This document shows positions 16,261 to 25,557 of a stretch of DNA of 64,000 nucleotides, in pieces. The notes under the pieces were generated by a model, which made no database searches, was not told the DNA's origin, and saw nothing but the letters and a program-made list of their open reading frames with translations. How positions within the stretch are numbered: the stretch's first letter is position 1; each line of letters opens with the position of its first letter. The DNA comes from Thiomicrorhabdus sp965603495 (GTDB taxonomy: Bacteria; Pseudomonadota; Gammaproteobacteria; Thiomicrospirales; Thiomicrospiraceae): the NCBI GenBank assembly GCA_965603495.1, contig CBFDDF010000001.1:434001-498000 (forward strand), read 5' to 3'. The position numbers were made by a program, and so were the translations under genes.

Positions 16261-17001
16261 ATGTTACAAAACCCTTTACTTGAACGTAGTCTTTTGGTGT
16301 TTGAAGATACAGGACTACTCCAATTACATTCTTCACATGTACTTGTTGCGGGCGTAGGAGGCGTAGGAGGGTTTGTTATTGAAGCACTGGCACGTGCAGG
16401 TGTCGGTCGTTTAACAATTATTGATCATGATACTGTTTCTCCTTCTAATATGAATCGCCAAATCATCGCTTTAAATTCAACACAAGGTCGAAATAAAGCG
16501 GATGTTATGGCAGAGCGTATAGCTGATATTAATCCCGAGTGTATTGTAACGGTCTCACATGCTTTTTTACGACCGGACGATATGGAAGCGCTTTTTTCTG
16601 ATTCCTATGATTTTGTGGTGGATGCTATTGATAGCCTAAACTGTAAAGCGGCATTGGTTATCACTGCTGTCAAGAAAGGCATTCCTGTTGCCTCCAGTAT
16701 GGGGGCAGGTAGGAGAATTGATCCTTCGAAAATTCATTTGGCAGATATCTCTAAAACCTACGGCTGCGCTTTGGCGCGTAATATGCGTCAACGCCTAAAA
16801 AAGCAACGTATCCATAAGGGTGTGATAACGGTTTTTTCAAGTGAACTTCCAAAAGCGCCAGGTCCAATGGAAGAGATAGAAGGGTCGCGTGGTCGTGTTG
16901 TCAATGGCACGGCCAGTTATATGCCGGGGATCTTTGGTTTGATGTTGGCTGGAAGAGTGATTCAGATTTTAGCGGCACCCAAGCCAGAAACGGTTATTTA
17001 A
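16261..17001 (+). CDS. tcdA: tRNA threonylcarbamoyladenosine dehydratase (TcdA/CsdL)
   Basis: TcdA is an E1-like ATP-dependent enzyme that cyclises t6A37 of ANN-decoding tRNAs to ct6A. ATG 16261 gives 246 residues. The frame is open farther upstream but overlaps tatD, so the ATG 1 bp after the tatD stop is preferred. The Rossmann motif VAGVGGVGGFVIEALARAG starts near residue 30; DHDTVSPSNMNRQ and DAIDSLNCKAAL follow. The C-terminus has the ELPKAPGPM and VNGTASYMPGIFGLMLAG segments typical of the family. Confidence 0.92.
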   Translation: MLQNPLLERSLLVFEDTGLLQLHSSHVLVAGVGGVGGFVIEALARAGVGRLTIIDHDTVSPSNMNRQIIALNSTQGRNKADVMAERIADINPECIVTVSHAFLRPDDMEALFSDSYDFVVDAIDSLNCKAALVITAVKKGIPVASSMGAGRRIDPSKIHLADISKTYGCALARNMRQRLKKQRIHKGVITVFSSELPKAPGPMEEIEGSRGRVVNGTASYMPGIFGLMLAGRVIQILAAPKPETVI

Positions 17002-17036
17002 CTCGGTCAGTCCGTCCAACCTATTGTGTTCCAGTG

Positions 17037-17873
17037 TTAATTCAATAATGGGTATAGACCCTGTTTATTGACCCGCTGCTGGGCATTTTCAATAAGGCCG
17101 TTTTTTTGTAGGTCGTCTATGATATTTTTAATAATCGGCTGGCTTTGTGAGCGCTTCATGCCGGCCTGTAATTTGGCGTCATAGAGTATCTTAAGAAGTA
17201 AAGAATCCAATCCCGTCAGTAGCTCTATTTTACTAGCATCATTGGCGATACTCGGGTTGACCCAATCCGAATCATTTGGCAAGCCCATTAGTTGAGTGGT
17301 TTCTTCCACGATACACGCCACGAGTAATCCTCGGCTGTAGACATGGTCTGCTGGAATAATGACCACTGCTTGATCAATCTGATGTCGAGCATTCAGCGCA
17401 AAACTTCCCATACAATGACTTTCACGTTCAATATTCTCAATGCGATTCTTCGACACTTGCTGAATGATACGGCCGTAGTCGGCGTCTTTGGTTAGATGAA
17501 TCAGTAGGTTCGGCTTTTGTTGTTTGTTAGAGATAGGTTGTTTGTCAGAAACAAACTGGATTGGGTGCTGTGTGATGTATTGTAAATGCGCTAAGTGTGC
17601 ATTGAAAAGTTCTTCAACGACAGAGTTCTGCGGAAGGTTATGATAAACGAATTGGTAAAATATCGGTTTCTGCCACTTAATAATCCGTTGTTGGGTTTGA
17701 CGGTATTCATTTTTTAAGGCGATTTCATTAAATGCCTTTTGAATGTAACTGGAAGATTGCCATTCAATAGAGCTGGGTAAGCCACTAGCGCTACCAGGTA
17801 ACGTCCAAAAGAGCGCCGCTAGTGTCACGGCTAACTTGAGACCTAAGTGGTCGACTAGGGTGTTTTTGAACAT
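17037..17873 (-). CDS. DUF2927-like secreted protein
   Basis: A 278-residue protein with an N-terminal hydrophobic segment (LKLAVTLAALFWTLPGSASG, residues about 12-31) that looks like a signal peptide, so it is probably periplasmic. The C-terminal half has the features I associate with DUF2927: CIVEETTQLMGLPNDSD, an SIANDASKIELLTGLD stretch and a final LKILYDAKLQAGM. The EE pair inside a helix resembles a metallopeptidase-like site, but catalysis is unproven. It lies downstream of uvrA in the same direction, separated by the 34-bp palindrome. Function is unknown. Confidence 0.65.
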   Translation of the reverse strand: MFKNTLVDHLGLKLAVTLAALFWTLPGSASGLPSSIEWQSSSYIQKAFNEIALKNEYRQTQQRIIKWQKPIFYQFVYHNLPQNSVVEELFNAHLAHLQYITQHPIQFVSDKQPISNKQQKPNLLIHLTKDADYGRIIQQVSKNRIENIERESHCMGSFALNARHQIDQAVVIIPADHVYSRGLLVACIVEETTQLMGLPNDSDWVNPSIANDASKIELLTGLDSLLLKILYDAKLQAGMKRSQSQPIIKNIIDDLQKNGLIENAQQRVNKQGLYPLLN

Positions 17874-17894
17874 GCTTTAACCCCGTAAGAGTGT

Positions 17895-17928
17895 TTTATA
17901 GAGTGACCAGGCCTGGTCACTCTATAAA
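17895..17928. repeat. 34-bp perfect palindrome centred on the dispersed motif
   Basis: A perfect inverted repeat with 17-bp arms and no spacer. The core ACCAGGCCTGGT is at 17906-17917, within GTGACCAGGCCTGGTCAC. It spans the uvrA stop codon and the gap to the DUF2927 gene. It could act as a hairpin 3' end for uvrA mRNA, but no T tract follows. Confidence 0.95.
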
Positions 17929-20744
17929 GTGGCTGGCGATAACAGTTTTTTAAGATAAAAGCCGGTATGCGATTCAGGTGTTTGTGCTATTTTTTCTGGT
18001 GTGCCGGTGGCGACAATTAATCCACCGCCAGAACCGCCCTCTGGACCTAAATCAACGACCCAATCGGCGGTTTTAACCACATCCAAATTATGCTCGATAA
18101 TCACAATGGTATTGCCTTGGTCACGCAGATGGCGAATCACTTTTAAGAGTAGTTCAATATCATGGAAATGCAATCCTGTCGTTGGTTCATCGAGGATGTA
18201 AAGCGTATTTCCTGTATCACGCTTAGAGAGCTCTTTGGCCAGTTTAACTCTTTGAGCTTCTCCGCCAGACAGGGTGGTCGCACTTTGTCCAAGTTTGATA
18301 TATCCCAAGCCAACTTCTATCAGCATTTGCAGCTTACGTGCAATCACCGGAATGACATCAAAGAAGGCGCGCGCGTCTTCAATGGTCATCTCTAGCATCT
18401 CGTGTATGTTTTTGCCCTTGTATTGTACTTGCAACGTCTCGCGATTATAGCGGGCGCCATTACAGACATCGCAAGGAACATAAACGTCTGGCAAAAAGTG
18501 CATTTCAACCTTGATGACGCCATCACCCTGGCAGGCTTCACAGCGTCCGCCTTTAACATTGAAACTGAATCGACCTGGCGTATAACCTCTTGCGCGGGAT
18601 TCAGGGGTCGCAGAAAGCAGCTCGCGGATGGGTGTGAATAAACCTGTATAAGTCGCAGGATTGGAGCGCGGTGTACGGCCAATGGCGCTTTGATCAATGT
18701 TAACAGATTTGTCAAAGTGCTCCATGCCTCGCACCGCGGTATAAGGTGCTGGCGTGTGCATGGCTTTGTTGAGCATATTGGCGGCGAGTTTTGAAAGCGT
18801 GCCGTTAATTAGGGTAGATTTACCTGAGCCGGAAACGCCGGTAATGCAGGTTAATAGACCGGCGGGAATAGATAAGTTCACATCCTGTAGGTTGTTACCA
18901 CTGGCGCCTTCAATCGTCAGCCACTTGTCATCCTGCGGTGCTAAACGGGTTTCTGGAATGGCGATTTTACGTGCACCACTCAAATACTGCCCGGTTAAAG
19001 AGTTCGGGTCGTTGGCGACAAATTCAGGCGTGCCTTGCGACATAATTCGGCCACCGTGAATCCCTGCGCCAGGCCCAATATCCAAAACATAATCCGCTGC
19101 GCGAATCGCATCTTCATCGTGCTCAACTACGATAACGGTATTACCGATGTCTCGTAAATGAATCAATGTTGATAACAGGCGATCATTGTCACGTTGATGA
19201 AGGCCTATCGAGGGTTCATCTAAAACATACATGACGCCGACCAAGCCTGCACCAATTTGACTGGCTAAACGAATACGTTGTGCTTCACCGCCGGAAAGTG
19301 TATCAGCACCGCGATTAAGTGAAAGATAGTTCAATCCTACATTGACTAAGAAGGTAAGGCGTTCAAAGACCTCTTTGACAATCTTGCTGGCAATTTGCCC
19401 CTTGGCACCTTCTAATGTGAGCTCACTAAAGAGTTGGTGTAACTCACCAACCGGACGTTCGGTGATTGAAGGGAGGTTTTGATCGTTTACAAAGACGTTA
19501 CGTGCGATTTCATTTAACCGTGTGCCGTGACAACTATCACAGGGCTTGGTGACACGATATTTATCAAGTTCATCGCGGACTGTTTTGCTTTCAGTCTCCG
19601 CAAAGCGGCGCTCCATATTCGGAATGACACCTTCAAAGCGACGAATATCACTGTATTTACCGTGTGGTAGGGGGATCTTTTTACCACCTGAACCAAAAAG
19701 GATGGTTTGTTGGTGTATCTCACCCAGTTCTTCCCATGGCGTTTCAATATCGAACGTATAGAAATCTGCAACGGCCTTGAGTATATCGTAATAGTATTTA
19801 TGACGACGATCCCAACCTCGAATGGCGCCACCCGCTAAACTGAGTTCAGGGTGGGTAATGACTCGATCTGCTTGAAAGGTCTCTTTAACCCCTAAACCAT
19901 CACAGGTTGGACACGCGCCATGTGGGTTGTTGAAAGAGAAAATGCGTGGCTCTAATTCAGGGACGCTGTAACCACAATGTGGGCAGGAGAATTTTTCAGA
20001 AAACAGCAGAGCAAAATCATCCTCGTCATCCATTGGTAACACTTGAGCGATACCGTCTGCTAGCTTAAGTGCCGTCTCAAAAGACTCCGCCAGTCGCTGT
20101 TTCATGTCATCACGAACTTTAAAGCGATCGACAATGACGTCAATGTTATGTTTTTTGTTTTTATCCAGTTGAATTTTACCGTCTAAATCAAGGATTTCAC
20201 CATCAATTCGTGCACGTATAAAACCTTGAGCCTGGAGCTCTTCCAGCAGGTGAACGTGTTCACCCTTTTTGCTACGCACAATAGGCGCAATTAATAAACA
20301 CTTGGTGCCTTCTGGCAGGTTTAAGGTATGGTCGACCATTTGACTGACGGTTTGTGCTTCTAAATCACAGCCGTCAGTAGGGCAGCGCGGCGTACCAACA
20401 CGGGCGTATAACAGGCGTAAATAATCATAAATCTCTGTGACGGTGCCGACGGTTGAGCGTGGGTTGTGTGAGGTTGATTTCTGTTCAATGGAGATGGCTG
20501 GAGAAAGCCCTTCGATGTGATCCACATCGGGCTTTTCCATAATCGATAAAAATTGACGGGCATACGCTGAAAGGGATTCAACATAACGGCGTTGACCCTC
20601 GGCATAAATGGTATCAAAGGCAAGCGAAGATTTCCCCGAGCCAGATAAGCCTGTAATGACGATGAGCTTATCACGCGGTAAAGTGACATCAATATTTTTT
20701 AAGTTGTGGGTACGCGCCCCTTGAATAATGATTTCTTCGAGCAT
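17922..20744 (-). CDS. uvrA: UvrABC system protein A
   Basis: UvrA is the damage-recognition ATPase of nucleotide excision repair. It has 940 residues, the same as E. coli. Two ABC ATPase halves are seen, with Walker A GLSGSGKSSLAFDT near residue 31 and GVSGSGKSTLINGT near 640. The signature motifs LSGGEAQRIRLA and LSGGEAQRVKLA are present, as are zinc fingers with CPHCGY/CPTCDG and CEACQGDG/CDVCNG. The start MLEEIIIQGARTHNLKNI is typical. An extended -10 lies about 30 bp upstream. I see no LexA box of the E. coli type. Confidence 0.98.
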   Translation of the reverse strand: MLEEIIIQGARTHNLKNIDVTLPRDKLIVITGLSGSGKSSLAFDTIYAEGQRRYVESLSAYARQFLSIMEKPDVDHIEGLSPAISIEQKSTSHNPRSTVGTVTEIYDYLRLLYARVGTPRCPTDGCDLEAQTVSQMVDHTLNLPEGTKCLLIAPIVRSKKGEHVHLLEELQAQGFIRARIDGEILDLDGKIQLDKNKKHNIDVIVDRFKVRDDMKQRLAESFETALKLADGIAQVLPMDDEDDFALLFSEKFSCPHCGYSVPELEPRIFSFNNPHGACPTCDGLGVKETFQADRVITHPELSLAGGAIRGWDRRHKYYYDILKAVADFYTFDIETPWEELGEIHQQTILFGSGGKKIPLPHGKYSDIRRFEGVIPNMERRFAETESKTVRDELDKYRVTKPCDSCHGTRLNEIARNVFVNDQNLPSITERPVGELHQLFSELTLEGAKGQIASKIVKEVFERLTFLVNVGLNYLSLNRGADTLSGGEAQRIRLASQIGAGLVGVMYVLDEPSIGLHQRDNDRLLSTLIHLRDIGNTVIVVEHDEDAIRAADYVLDIGPGAGIHGGRIMSQGTPEFVANDPNSLTGQYLSGARKIAIPETRLAPQDDKWLTIEGASGNNLQDVNLSIPAGLLTCITGVSGSGKSTLINGTLSKLAANMLNKAMHTPAPYTAVRGMEHFDKSVNIDQSAIGRTPRSNPATYTGLFTPIRELLSATPESRARGYTPGRFSFNVKGGRCEACQGDGVIKVEMHFLPDVYVPCDVCNGARYNRETLQVQYKGKNIHEMLEMTIEDARAFFDVIPVIARKLQMLIEVGLGYIKLGQSATTLSGGEAQRVKLAKELSKRDTGNTLYILDEPTTGLHFHDIELLLKVIRHLRDQGNTIVIIEHNLDVVKTADWVVDLGPEGGSGGGLIVATGTPEKIAQTPESHTGFYLKKLLSPATL

Positions 20745-20774
20745 GCTAGTCCGTCAATTTTGAGTTAATTGAGT

Positions 20775-20783
20775 ATTATAGCA
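20775..20783 (-). promoter_or_regulatory. Extended -10 candidate for uvrA
   Basis: Read on the minus strand this is TGCTATAAT, about 31 bp before the uvrA start. No good -35 is visible. Confidence 0.4.
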
Positions 20784-20842
20784 AGATTACCTTAGATTAC
20801 ATAAAGCGACTTAAGCCTGGTGGTTGAGTGCTTTTTAAAATG

Positions 20843-20854
20843 ACCAGGCCTAGT
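20843..20854. repeat. Dispersed palindrome, one change (uvrA upstream region)
   Basis: ACCAGGCCTAGT within TGA...TCA flanks (20841-20856). It lies between the SIMPL gene and uvrA, upstream of the uvrA promoter candidate. Confidence 0.8.
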
Positions 20855-20929
20855 CAAGTGATGAAACTTTATAAATGGTACGCAATGAAGGTAAAGGCTT
20901 CCGAAAAACTCAGAGCGGATGGCATGTAC

Positions 20930-21688
20930 TTAGGGGGCTAATTGTAAAATTCCTGAAATCTCTACTCGAAGCGTAGTTTCTCCTGCAGAAACAGCTGGTG
21001 GCGCCATGCTCTCTGACGCTAACATTCGATTAGATGCATAACCGTGTGTAATCGGTGGGCTGTATGGCGTGTTGATGCGCGTTTCCAATATACGATAGTC
21101 AGGCGAATGAAAGCCTTGAGCAATCATAGTGGCTTGTTTTTGGAAGTTCTGAATCGCTTTAACCGTTAATTTCTGCATGATTTCTGTTTTAAGCTCGGCA
21201 GAAACCTCGAATTGCATGGATTGATAAGCGAGGTAGGGCTGTAGATGAGTGAGTACCTTAATCAAATCTGGTTTGTTTTCTAAGGTGATGGTTAGGCTCT
21301 GAGAGCCTGTCCAGTGGCTGATGATCCGCTGTTTGCTGTACACAGGAAGAATATGATACTGCGAAGTCTGATGCTTGATGTCGGGGTATTTTTTAAGCGC
21401 TGCAAGGGCTTCTTGCATTTTCAAATTGATGTCATTCGCCACTATCTGCGCAGAATGGCCTTGAGCAACTCGGTTAAAGACAATTGAGAGGGTGTCATTA
21501 TGAATGCTCTGGCTTTCAGAAATGGAAAAGTGAACTTTATTTCCTTGAACTTCATTGTTCTGGTTCGTCACTGATTGTGCCATCACAGCAGGACTTACTA
21601 AGCTGGTTGAGCTGAACGAGCAGAAGGTAAGTGTCAATAAAAACGGTTTGCTATTACGACGGTAAGCCAGTAGTAATCGATTGAACAT
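20930..21688 (-). CDS. SIMPL-domain (DUF541) periplasmic protein
   Basis: A SIMPL-domain protein of 252 residues. The start at 21688 (MFNRLLLAYRRNSKP) is chosen because GGAGAAA lies 7 bp upstream; an ATG four codons earlier lacks a good site. A basic N-terminus followed by a hydrophobic stretch and AQS suggests a signal peptide ending near residue 38. The body shows the repeating beta/alpha pattern of DUF541: the ISESQSIHNDTLSIVF strand, then a C-terminal ETTLRVEISGILQL. Such proteins are periplasmic or outer-membrane associated; the molecular role here is unknown. It lies divergent from the MFS gene. Confidence 0.75.
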   Translation of the reverse strand: MFNRLLLAYRRNSKPFLLTLTFCSFSSTSLVSPAVMAQSVTNQNNEVQGNKVHFSISESQSIHNDTLSIVFNRVAQGHSAQIVANDINLKMQEALAALKKYPDIKHQTSQYHILPVYSKQRIISHWTGSQSLTITLENKPDLIKVLTHLQPYLAYQSMQFEVSAELKTEIMQKLTVKAIQNFQKQATMIAQGFHSPDYRILETRINTPYSPPITHGYASNRMLASESMAPPAVSAGETTLRVEISGILQLAP

Positions 21689-21815
21689 CTGTTTCTCCAT
21701 CAGTAATAGAAGCCTTAAGAAGTCATTAGTCTGCCAAATGCAATATCAACGAGTCAAGGATTTTCAAAACGGGCATAAATCTGACTTCGATTATAACTCG
21801 GCGCTTTTCCAGCAG

Positions 21816-21824
21816 TGTTATAAT
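21816..21824 (+). promoter_or_regulatory. Extended -10 candidate for the YajR-type MFS gene
   Basis: TGTTATAAT, the same 9-mer as before rplN and erpA, lies 63 bp upstream of the MFS start. No clear -35. Confidence 0.4.
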
Positions 21825-21887
21825 TTGCGGCTGATATTACCAGTCAATTTATCTACAAACGTCATCTACAACCAAGGAAGCCCAAGC

Positions 21888-23297
21888 ATGTCGATTCCCC
21901 AACCCAATGCCATGAGTCCGGTAGAGCGCCGCGCGGCATTCTCCATCGCAGGGATTTTCTCAACCCGCATGTTGGGATTGTTTATGATTTTCCCTGTGTT
22001 TGCACTGTTTGCCGAAGGTGAATTTGCGGGCGTTACTGGTATGCAAATCGGAATTGCCATGGGAATCTACGGCTTAACTCAGGCCTTTTTACAAATTCCG
22101 TACGGCATGCTGTCAGATAAATATGGTCGTAAACCTCTCATTATTGCGGGGATGTTGGTGTTTATGGCCGGGTCTATCGTCTGTGCATTGGCCGACTCGA
22201 TTGAGGTGATGATCCTGGGTCGAGCGATTCAAGGCATGGGTGCGGTAGCCGCGGTGCTGATGGCTTCTGTTGGCGATTTAGTCACCGAGCAATTTAGACT
22301 GCGCGCCATGTCTATTGTCGGCATGACGATAGGGCTTTCTTTTACGCTTTCCTTGGTTGCCGGGCCTGTACTAGCAACCTGGTTTGGGGTTCGCGGAATT
22401 TTTTGGGCGATTGCTGGTTTGGCGGTTGTTGGCATGTTATTAGTCTGGATGGTAATGCCGGACATTAAGCATCAAGAATTTCAGCGTGAAGCGCAAGCGG
22501 ATCCGAGTCAGTTTAAAGCGATTTTAAAAAACACCCAGTTGTTGCGTTTGAACTTAGGCGTTTTTATTCTACACGCCTTGCTAACAGCCATGTTTGTGGC
22601 CTTGCCATTAAGCTTAAGGGATAATGCTGGGCTCGATCTACTGAGCCACTGGCATATATATCTACCGGTTATGTTGTTGTCATTTGCCTTAATGGTGCCT
22701 TTTATTATTCAGGCAGAAAGCAAAGGGCGTATGAAGCAAATGTTTGTCGGTGCTGTTGCAGTGCTGATGTTATCGCAAATTGGCTTCGCCACTTTTGAAC
22801 ACAGTTTTTGGTCATTGTTTGCGCTACTGTTAGTTTTCTTTACCGCTTTTAATCAACTAGAAGCTTCTCTGCCCTCACTGGTGGTTAAGTTGTCACCTGC
22901 TGATAAAAAAGGAACTGCAAGTGGTGTCTACTCTACCAGTCAGTTTTTAGGCGCGGCAGTGGGTGGATTATTGGGTGGCTATTTTTATCAATATAATGGC
23001 TATGTCGGCGTTTTCGTTTTTACCGCCATCATCAGTGGTATCTGGTTGATTGCCGCCATGAGCATGGAAAAGCCCTTGCCACTGAGTATTGCTTCAGTAC
23101 CACTGGGCGATATGCATTTTGAAGATGTTGCTGAAATTGAACAAAAGTTACTTGCTTATGAAGGTGTCTATGAAGCAGTTGTTCTGTTGGATGACAAGCG
23201 AGCATTTTTTAAGATTGATCGTAAAGTGATTAATGAAGCAGGGCTGATTGATTACATTGAACAGAGTCAATCAAGCAAACCTGTCAATCTAGATTAA
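21888..23297 (+). CDS. YajR-type MFS transporter with C-terminal soluble domain
   Basis: A major facilitator with 469 residues and about 12 membrane helices. The MFS signature between helices 2 and 3 reads GMLSDKYGRKPLI. The last ~70 residues form a soluble ferredoxin-like region (FEDVAEIEQKLLAYEGVYEAVVLLDDK), as in E. coli YajR, whose YAM domain occupies the same place. ATG 21888 follows AAGGAAG by a short spacer; the frame is open upstream into the divergent SIMPL gene, which I reject as a start. The substrate is unknown; a drug or proton antiporter role is likely from the family. Confidence 0.85.
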   Translation: MSIPQPNAMSPVERRAAFSIAGIFSTRMLGLFMIFPVFALFAEGEFAGVTGMQIGIAMGIYGLTQAFLQIPYGMLSDKYGRKPLIIAGMLVFMAGSIVCALADSIEVMILGRAIQGMGAVAAVLMASVGDLVTEQFRLRAMSIVGMTIGLSFTLSLVAGPVLATWFGVRGIFWAIAGLAVVGMLLVWMVMPDIKHQEFQREAQADPSQFKAILKNTQLLRLNLGVFILHALLTAMFVALPLSLRDNAGLDLLSHWHIYLPVMLLSFALMVPFIIQAESKGRMKQMFVGAVAVLMLSQIGFATFEHSFWSLFALLLVFFTAFNQLEASLPSLVVKLSPADKKGTASGVYSTSQFLGAAVGGLLGGYFYQYNGYVGVFVFTAIISGIWLIAAMSMEKPLPLSIASVPLGDMHFEDVAEIEQKLLAYEGVYEAVVLLDDKRAFFKIDRKVINEAGLIDYIEQSQSSKPVNLD

Positions 23298-23359
23298 ATG
23301 CCAATATAAACGGATAAGTACGGAATCTAGCATTACTTCCCATTCAGGAGTCAGTCTTT

Positions 23360-23959
23360 ATGAACGCTTCCATAAAACCTACCAGGCCTGGTCAGTTAGG
23401 CCAAGAGCCTAAACCTCGTCAAGGCCATCTCTATTATGTGATTGGCGCTTCCGGTGTGGGTAAAGACACTCTGTTGAATTATGTTCGTCCCTTTTTGAGT
23501 CATGCTCCCGTGGTGTTCGCACATCGTTACATCACACGTCCTGTTGAGTTAAGCGGTGAAAACCATGTCAGCCTAAGTGAAGCCGAGTTTTTAAACCGTC
23601 AGCAATACGGTTGTTTTTTATTTGATTGGCAGAGTCATGGCCTGCATTATGGTATCGGTCAGGAAGTGCAGGGCTGGTTAGATAGAGGTTTGAATGTGGT
23701 GATGAATGGTTCCAGAGGGTACTTGTCCGAGGCGACAGCACGTTTACCTAATCTTCGACCGGTCTTAATTACAGTTGCATTAGATAAATTAAAAACTCGG
23801 CTGGAACAACGTGGTCGAGAAGATTCCGAGCAAATTCAAGAGCGTTTGTTACGCGCTGCTGAATTTTCTCAGCTAAGCCATCCTAATTTAATTACCGTCA
23901 GTAATGACGGCGACTTGGAGATTGCTGGACAGCAATTGGTGAACGTTTTTCAACAGTAG
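23360..23959 (+). CDS. phnN: Ribose 1,5-bisphosphate phosphokinase (PhnN-like)
   Basis: PhnN phosphorylates ribose 1,5-bisphosphate to PRPP. It has 199 residues; the kinase core starts near residue 24 (LYYVIGASGVGKDTLLNY, Walker A). HRYITRP and HGLHYGIG fit guanylate-kinase-fold PhnN, and GREDSEQIQERL is near the C-terminus. The first ~23 residues are a non-conserved extension whose TRPGQ is encoded by an exact copy of the dispersed palindrome. The start has CAGGAG upstream. No phosphonate (phn) genes are nearby, so a C-P lyase role is not supported. The convergent neighbour is an AMP/thymidine phosphorylase. Confidence 0.85.
   Translation: MNASIKPTRPGQLGQEPKPRQGHLYYVIGASGVGKDTLLNYVRPFLSHAPVVFAHRYITRPVELSGENHVSLSEAEFLNRQQYGCFLFDWQSHGLHYGIGQEVQGWLDRGLNVVMNGSRGYLSEATARLPNLRPVLITVALDKLKTRLEQRGREDSEQIQERLLRAAEFSQLSHPNLITVSNDGDLEIAGQQLVNVFQQ
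23381..23392. repeat. Dispersed palindrome, exact core (5' end of phnN)
   Basis: ACCAGGCCTGGT followed by CA. It encodes part of the non-conserved N-terminal extension, in a different frame from most coding copies (T-R-P-G). Confidence 0.9.
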
Positions 23960-23975
23960 TTGACCAGCGTTTAGC

Positions 23976-24033
23976 ACCTAACTTTACAAGCACCGTTTCG
24001 ATCTACTTCAGGCGGACCGTCATCAAGTTAGGT
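23976..24033. repeat. Inverted repeat between convergent phnN and the phosphorylase gene
   Basis: ACCTAACTT (23976-23984) and AAGTTAGGT (24025-24033) form perfect 9-bp arms around 40 bp. No T tract is evident. It may be a bidirectional 3' end structure. Confidence 0.4.
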
Positions 24034-24042
24034 AAGCCTTCG

Positions 24043-25557
24043 TTAGTTGACCTTTTTACCTTCAATCTCAAAACCACTGTCGTGAAAGGCCGCTTCTTTC
24101 GCGAAGTGAAAATCTGCCTCAAAGTCCGCATAGATGGTATAAAGCGGCTCGCCTTTTTTGACCGTTTGCCCAAGTTTTTTATGAATATCCACCCCCGCAG
24201 CTTGGTCGATTGGTGCGCCGGCCAAGCGTGCAATGTGCGCGATGACAAAATTATTGATACTGCTCACCGATCCATGGAAAGGTGCAACCACCTTATAACT
24301 AAGCTTCGCTAATCTCAAAGGGTTGGGGTTTCTGCCTTGGGCATCAACGATGGCATTAAACTTTTCTAAAGCTTGGCCTGAATCCAAAATGTCCCGTGCA
24401 ATGTTATAGCCTTGACCGGCCCGCACTTTGACATCAAATTCAATAATGTGCCCCGCCAATTGGATTGCCTTCTCGCGTAAATGTTTAGAGGCCAAAGGGT
24501 CGTTTTCTAATACTCGCATGACATCTCGAGCTTCTAGCATTGGGCCAACCCCCGAACCAATAGGCTGCTTGCCATCCGTGATGAGCACCTCTAATGTCAG
24601 GCCCAGGTTATCTCCTACATACTCAAATAATTTACGTAACTTCATTGCCTTGGCGTAACTGTGTACCTTTGCGGTAGGGCCAACCGGGATGTCGATAATA
24701 AGATGGGTGACGCCAGCCGCTACCTTTTTAGAGAGAATTGATGCCACCATTTGTCCGGGAGAGTCCATTGAAAGTGGACGTTCTACCGCGATTAAAATAT
24801 CATCGACTGGCGCCAGTTTTGCCGTGCCACCCCAAGCCAAGCAGCCGCCATGTTGTTTAACAATTTTTTGCAGCGTTTTTATTTCTAGCTCAACATTGGC
24901 TAACACCTCCATGGTGTCCGCAGAGCCGGCTGGCGAGGTGATTGCCCGGCTAGAGGTTTTGGGCATTAACATGCCATAAACGGCAATAATTGGCATGATT
25001 AACATACTGGTCCGGTTGCCTGGAATACCACCGATGCAGTGTTTATCGGCAATCATCGGTTCTTGCCAATCTATACGATCCCCCGTATCGACCATCGCGC
25101 GTGTCAAATATAGTACTTCATCCCGGTCCATATCTGATTCGGCACAGCCAACCAGGTAGGCGGTGATTTCAATTTTGGAATAGCGATTGGTATTAATATC
25201 CTGAATGATTTCTAAGTACTCTGCATATTCCAGACGATCCCCTGAGATTTTGCGGTGAACATAAGAGAGTGATTGAGGTTGTTCAGCATGCCTGACTTTA
25301 ACAGGACTGCCTTCTGGTAGGTTAAGTTGTTGGAAAACCTGCTCACTTAATCCGAGTTCATCAATATTGGTGATTTTTTCATCATCCACTACGTTTAAAA
25401 CGGCGACAACCGGATGTAAATTGCCATTGACGTAGATCTCGATTTTATTGAGCGCCTGAAAACCTTGAGTTTGATAGATTTCACAGTCCCGGTGCAGGTA
25501 AGCAACGTTCTCTTTATAGGTATCAATAGCGATTCTGCGTAATTTAAGGGTGTCCAT
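24043..25557 (-). CDS. Thymidine phosphorylase-family protein, AMP-phosphorylase-like
   Basis: A pyrimidine-nucleoside phosphorylase-family enzyme of 504 residues, longer than classical DeoA (about 440) because of an N-terminal domain of roughly 90 residues as in archaeal AMP phosphorylase. DKHCIGGIPGNRTSM is the phosphate-binding loop, SRAITSPAGSADTMEVL follows, and the C-terminus has a barrel-sandwich segment with KKLGQTVKKGEPLYTIYADF. ATG 25557 (MDTLKLRR) is preferred over a TTG four codons earlier. If it acts on nucleoside monophosphates it yields ribose 1,5-bisphosphate, the substrate of the neighbouring PhnN. Whether the substrate is AMP or thymidine cannot be settled here. Confidence 0.82.
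   Translation of the reverse strand: MDTLKLRRIAIDTYKENVAYLHRDCEIYQTQGFQALNKIEIYVNGNLHPVVAVLNVVDDEKITNIDELGLSEQVFQQLNLPEGSPVKVRHAEQPQSLSYVHRKISGDRLEYAEYLEIIQDINTNRYSKIEITAYLVGCAESDMDRDEVLYLTRAMVDTGDRIDWQEPMIADKHCIGGIPGNRTSMLIMPIIAVYGMLMPKTSSRAITSPAGSADTMEVLANVELEIKTLQKIVKQHGGCLAWGGTAKLAPVDDILIAVERPLSMDSPGQMVASILSKKVAAGVTHLIIDIPVGPTAKVHSYAKAMKLRKLFEYVGDNLGLTLEVLITDGKQPIGSGVGPMLEARDVMRVLENDPLASKHLREKAIQLAGHIIEFDVKVRAGQGYNIARDILDSGQALEKFNAIVDAQGRNPNPLRLAKLSYKVVAPFHGSVSSINNFVIAHIARLAGAPIDQAAGVDIHKKLGQTVKKGEPLYTIYADFEADFHFAKEAAFHDSGFEIEGKKVN

Noticed and set aside
18001..19059. Plus-strand frames inside uvrA
   Set aside because: They are antisense shadows of a fully conserved gene.
20745..20929. 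LexA (SOS) box ahead of uvrA
   Set aside because: No CTGT-N8-ACAG pattern is visible; the only palindrome there is the dispersed motif.
21681..21887. N-terminal extension of the YajR-type transporter
   Set aside because: It overlaps the divergent SIMPL gene and lacks MFS character; AAGGAAG marks the ATG at 21888.
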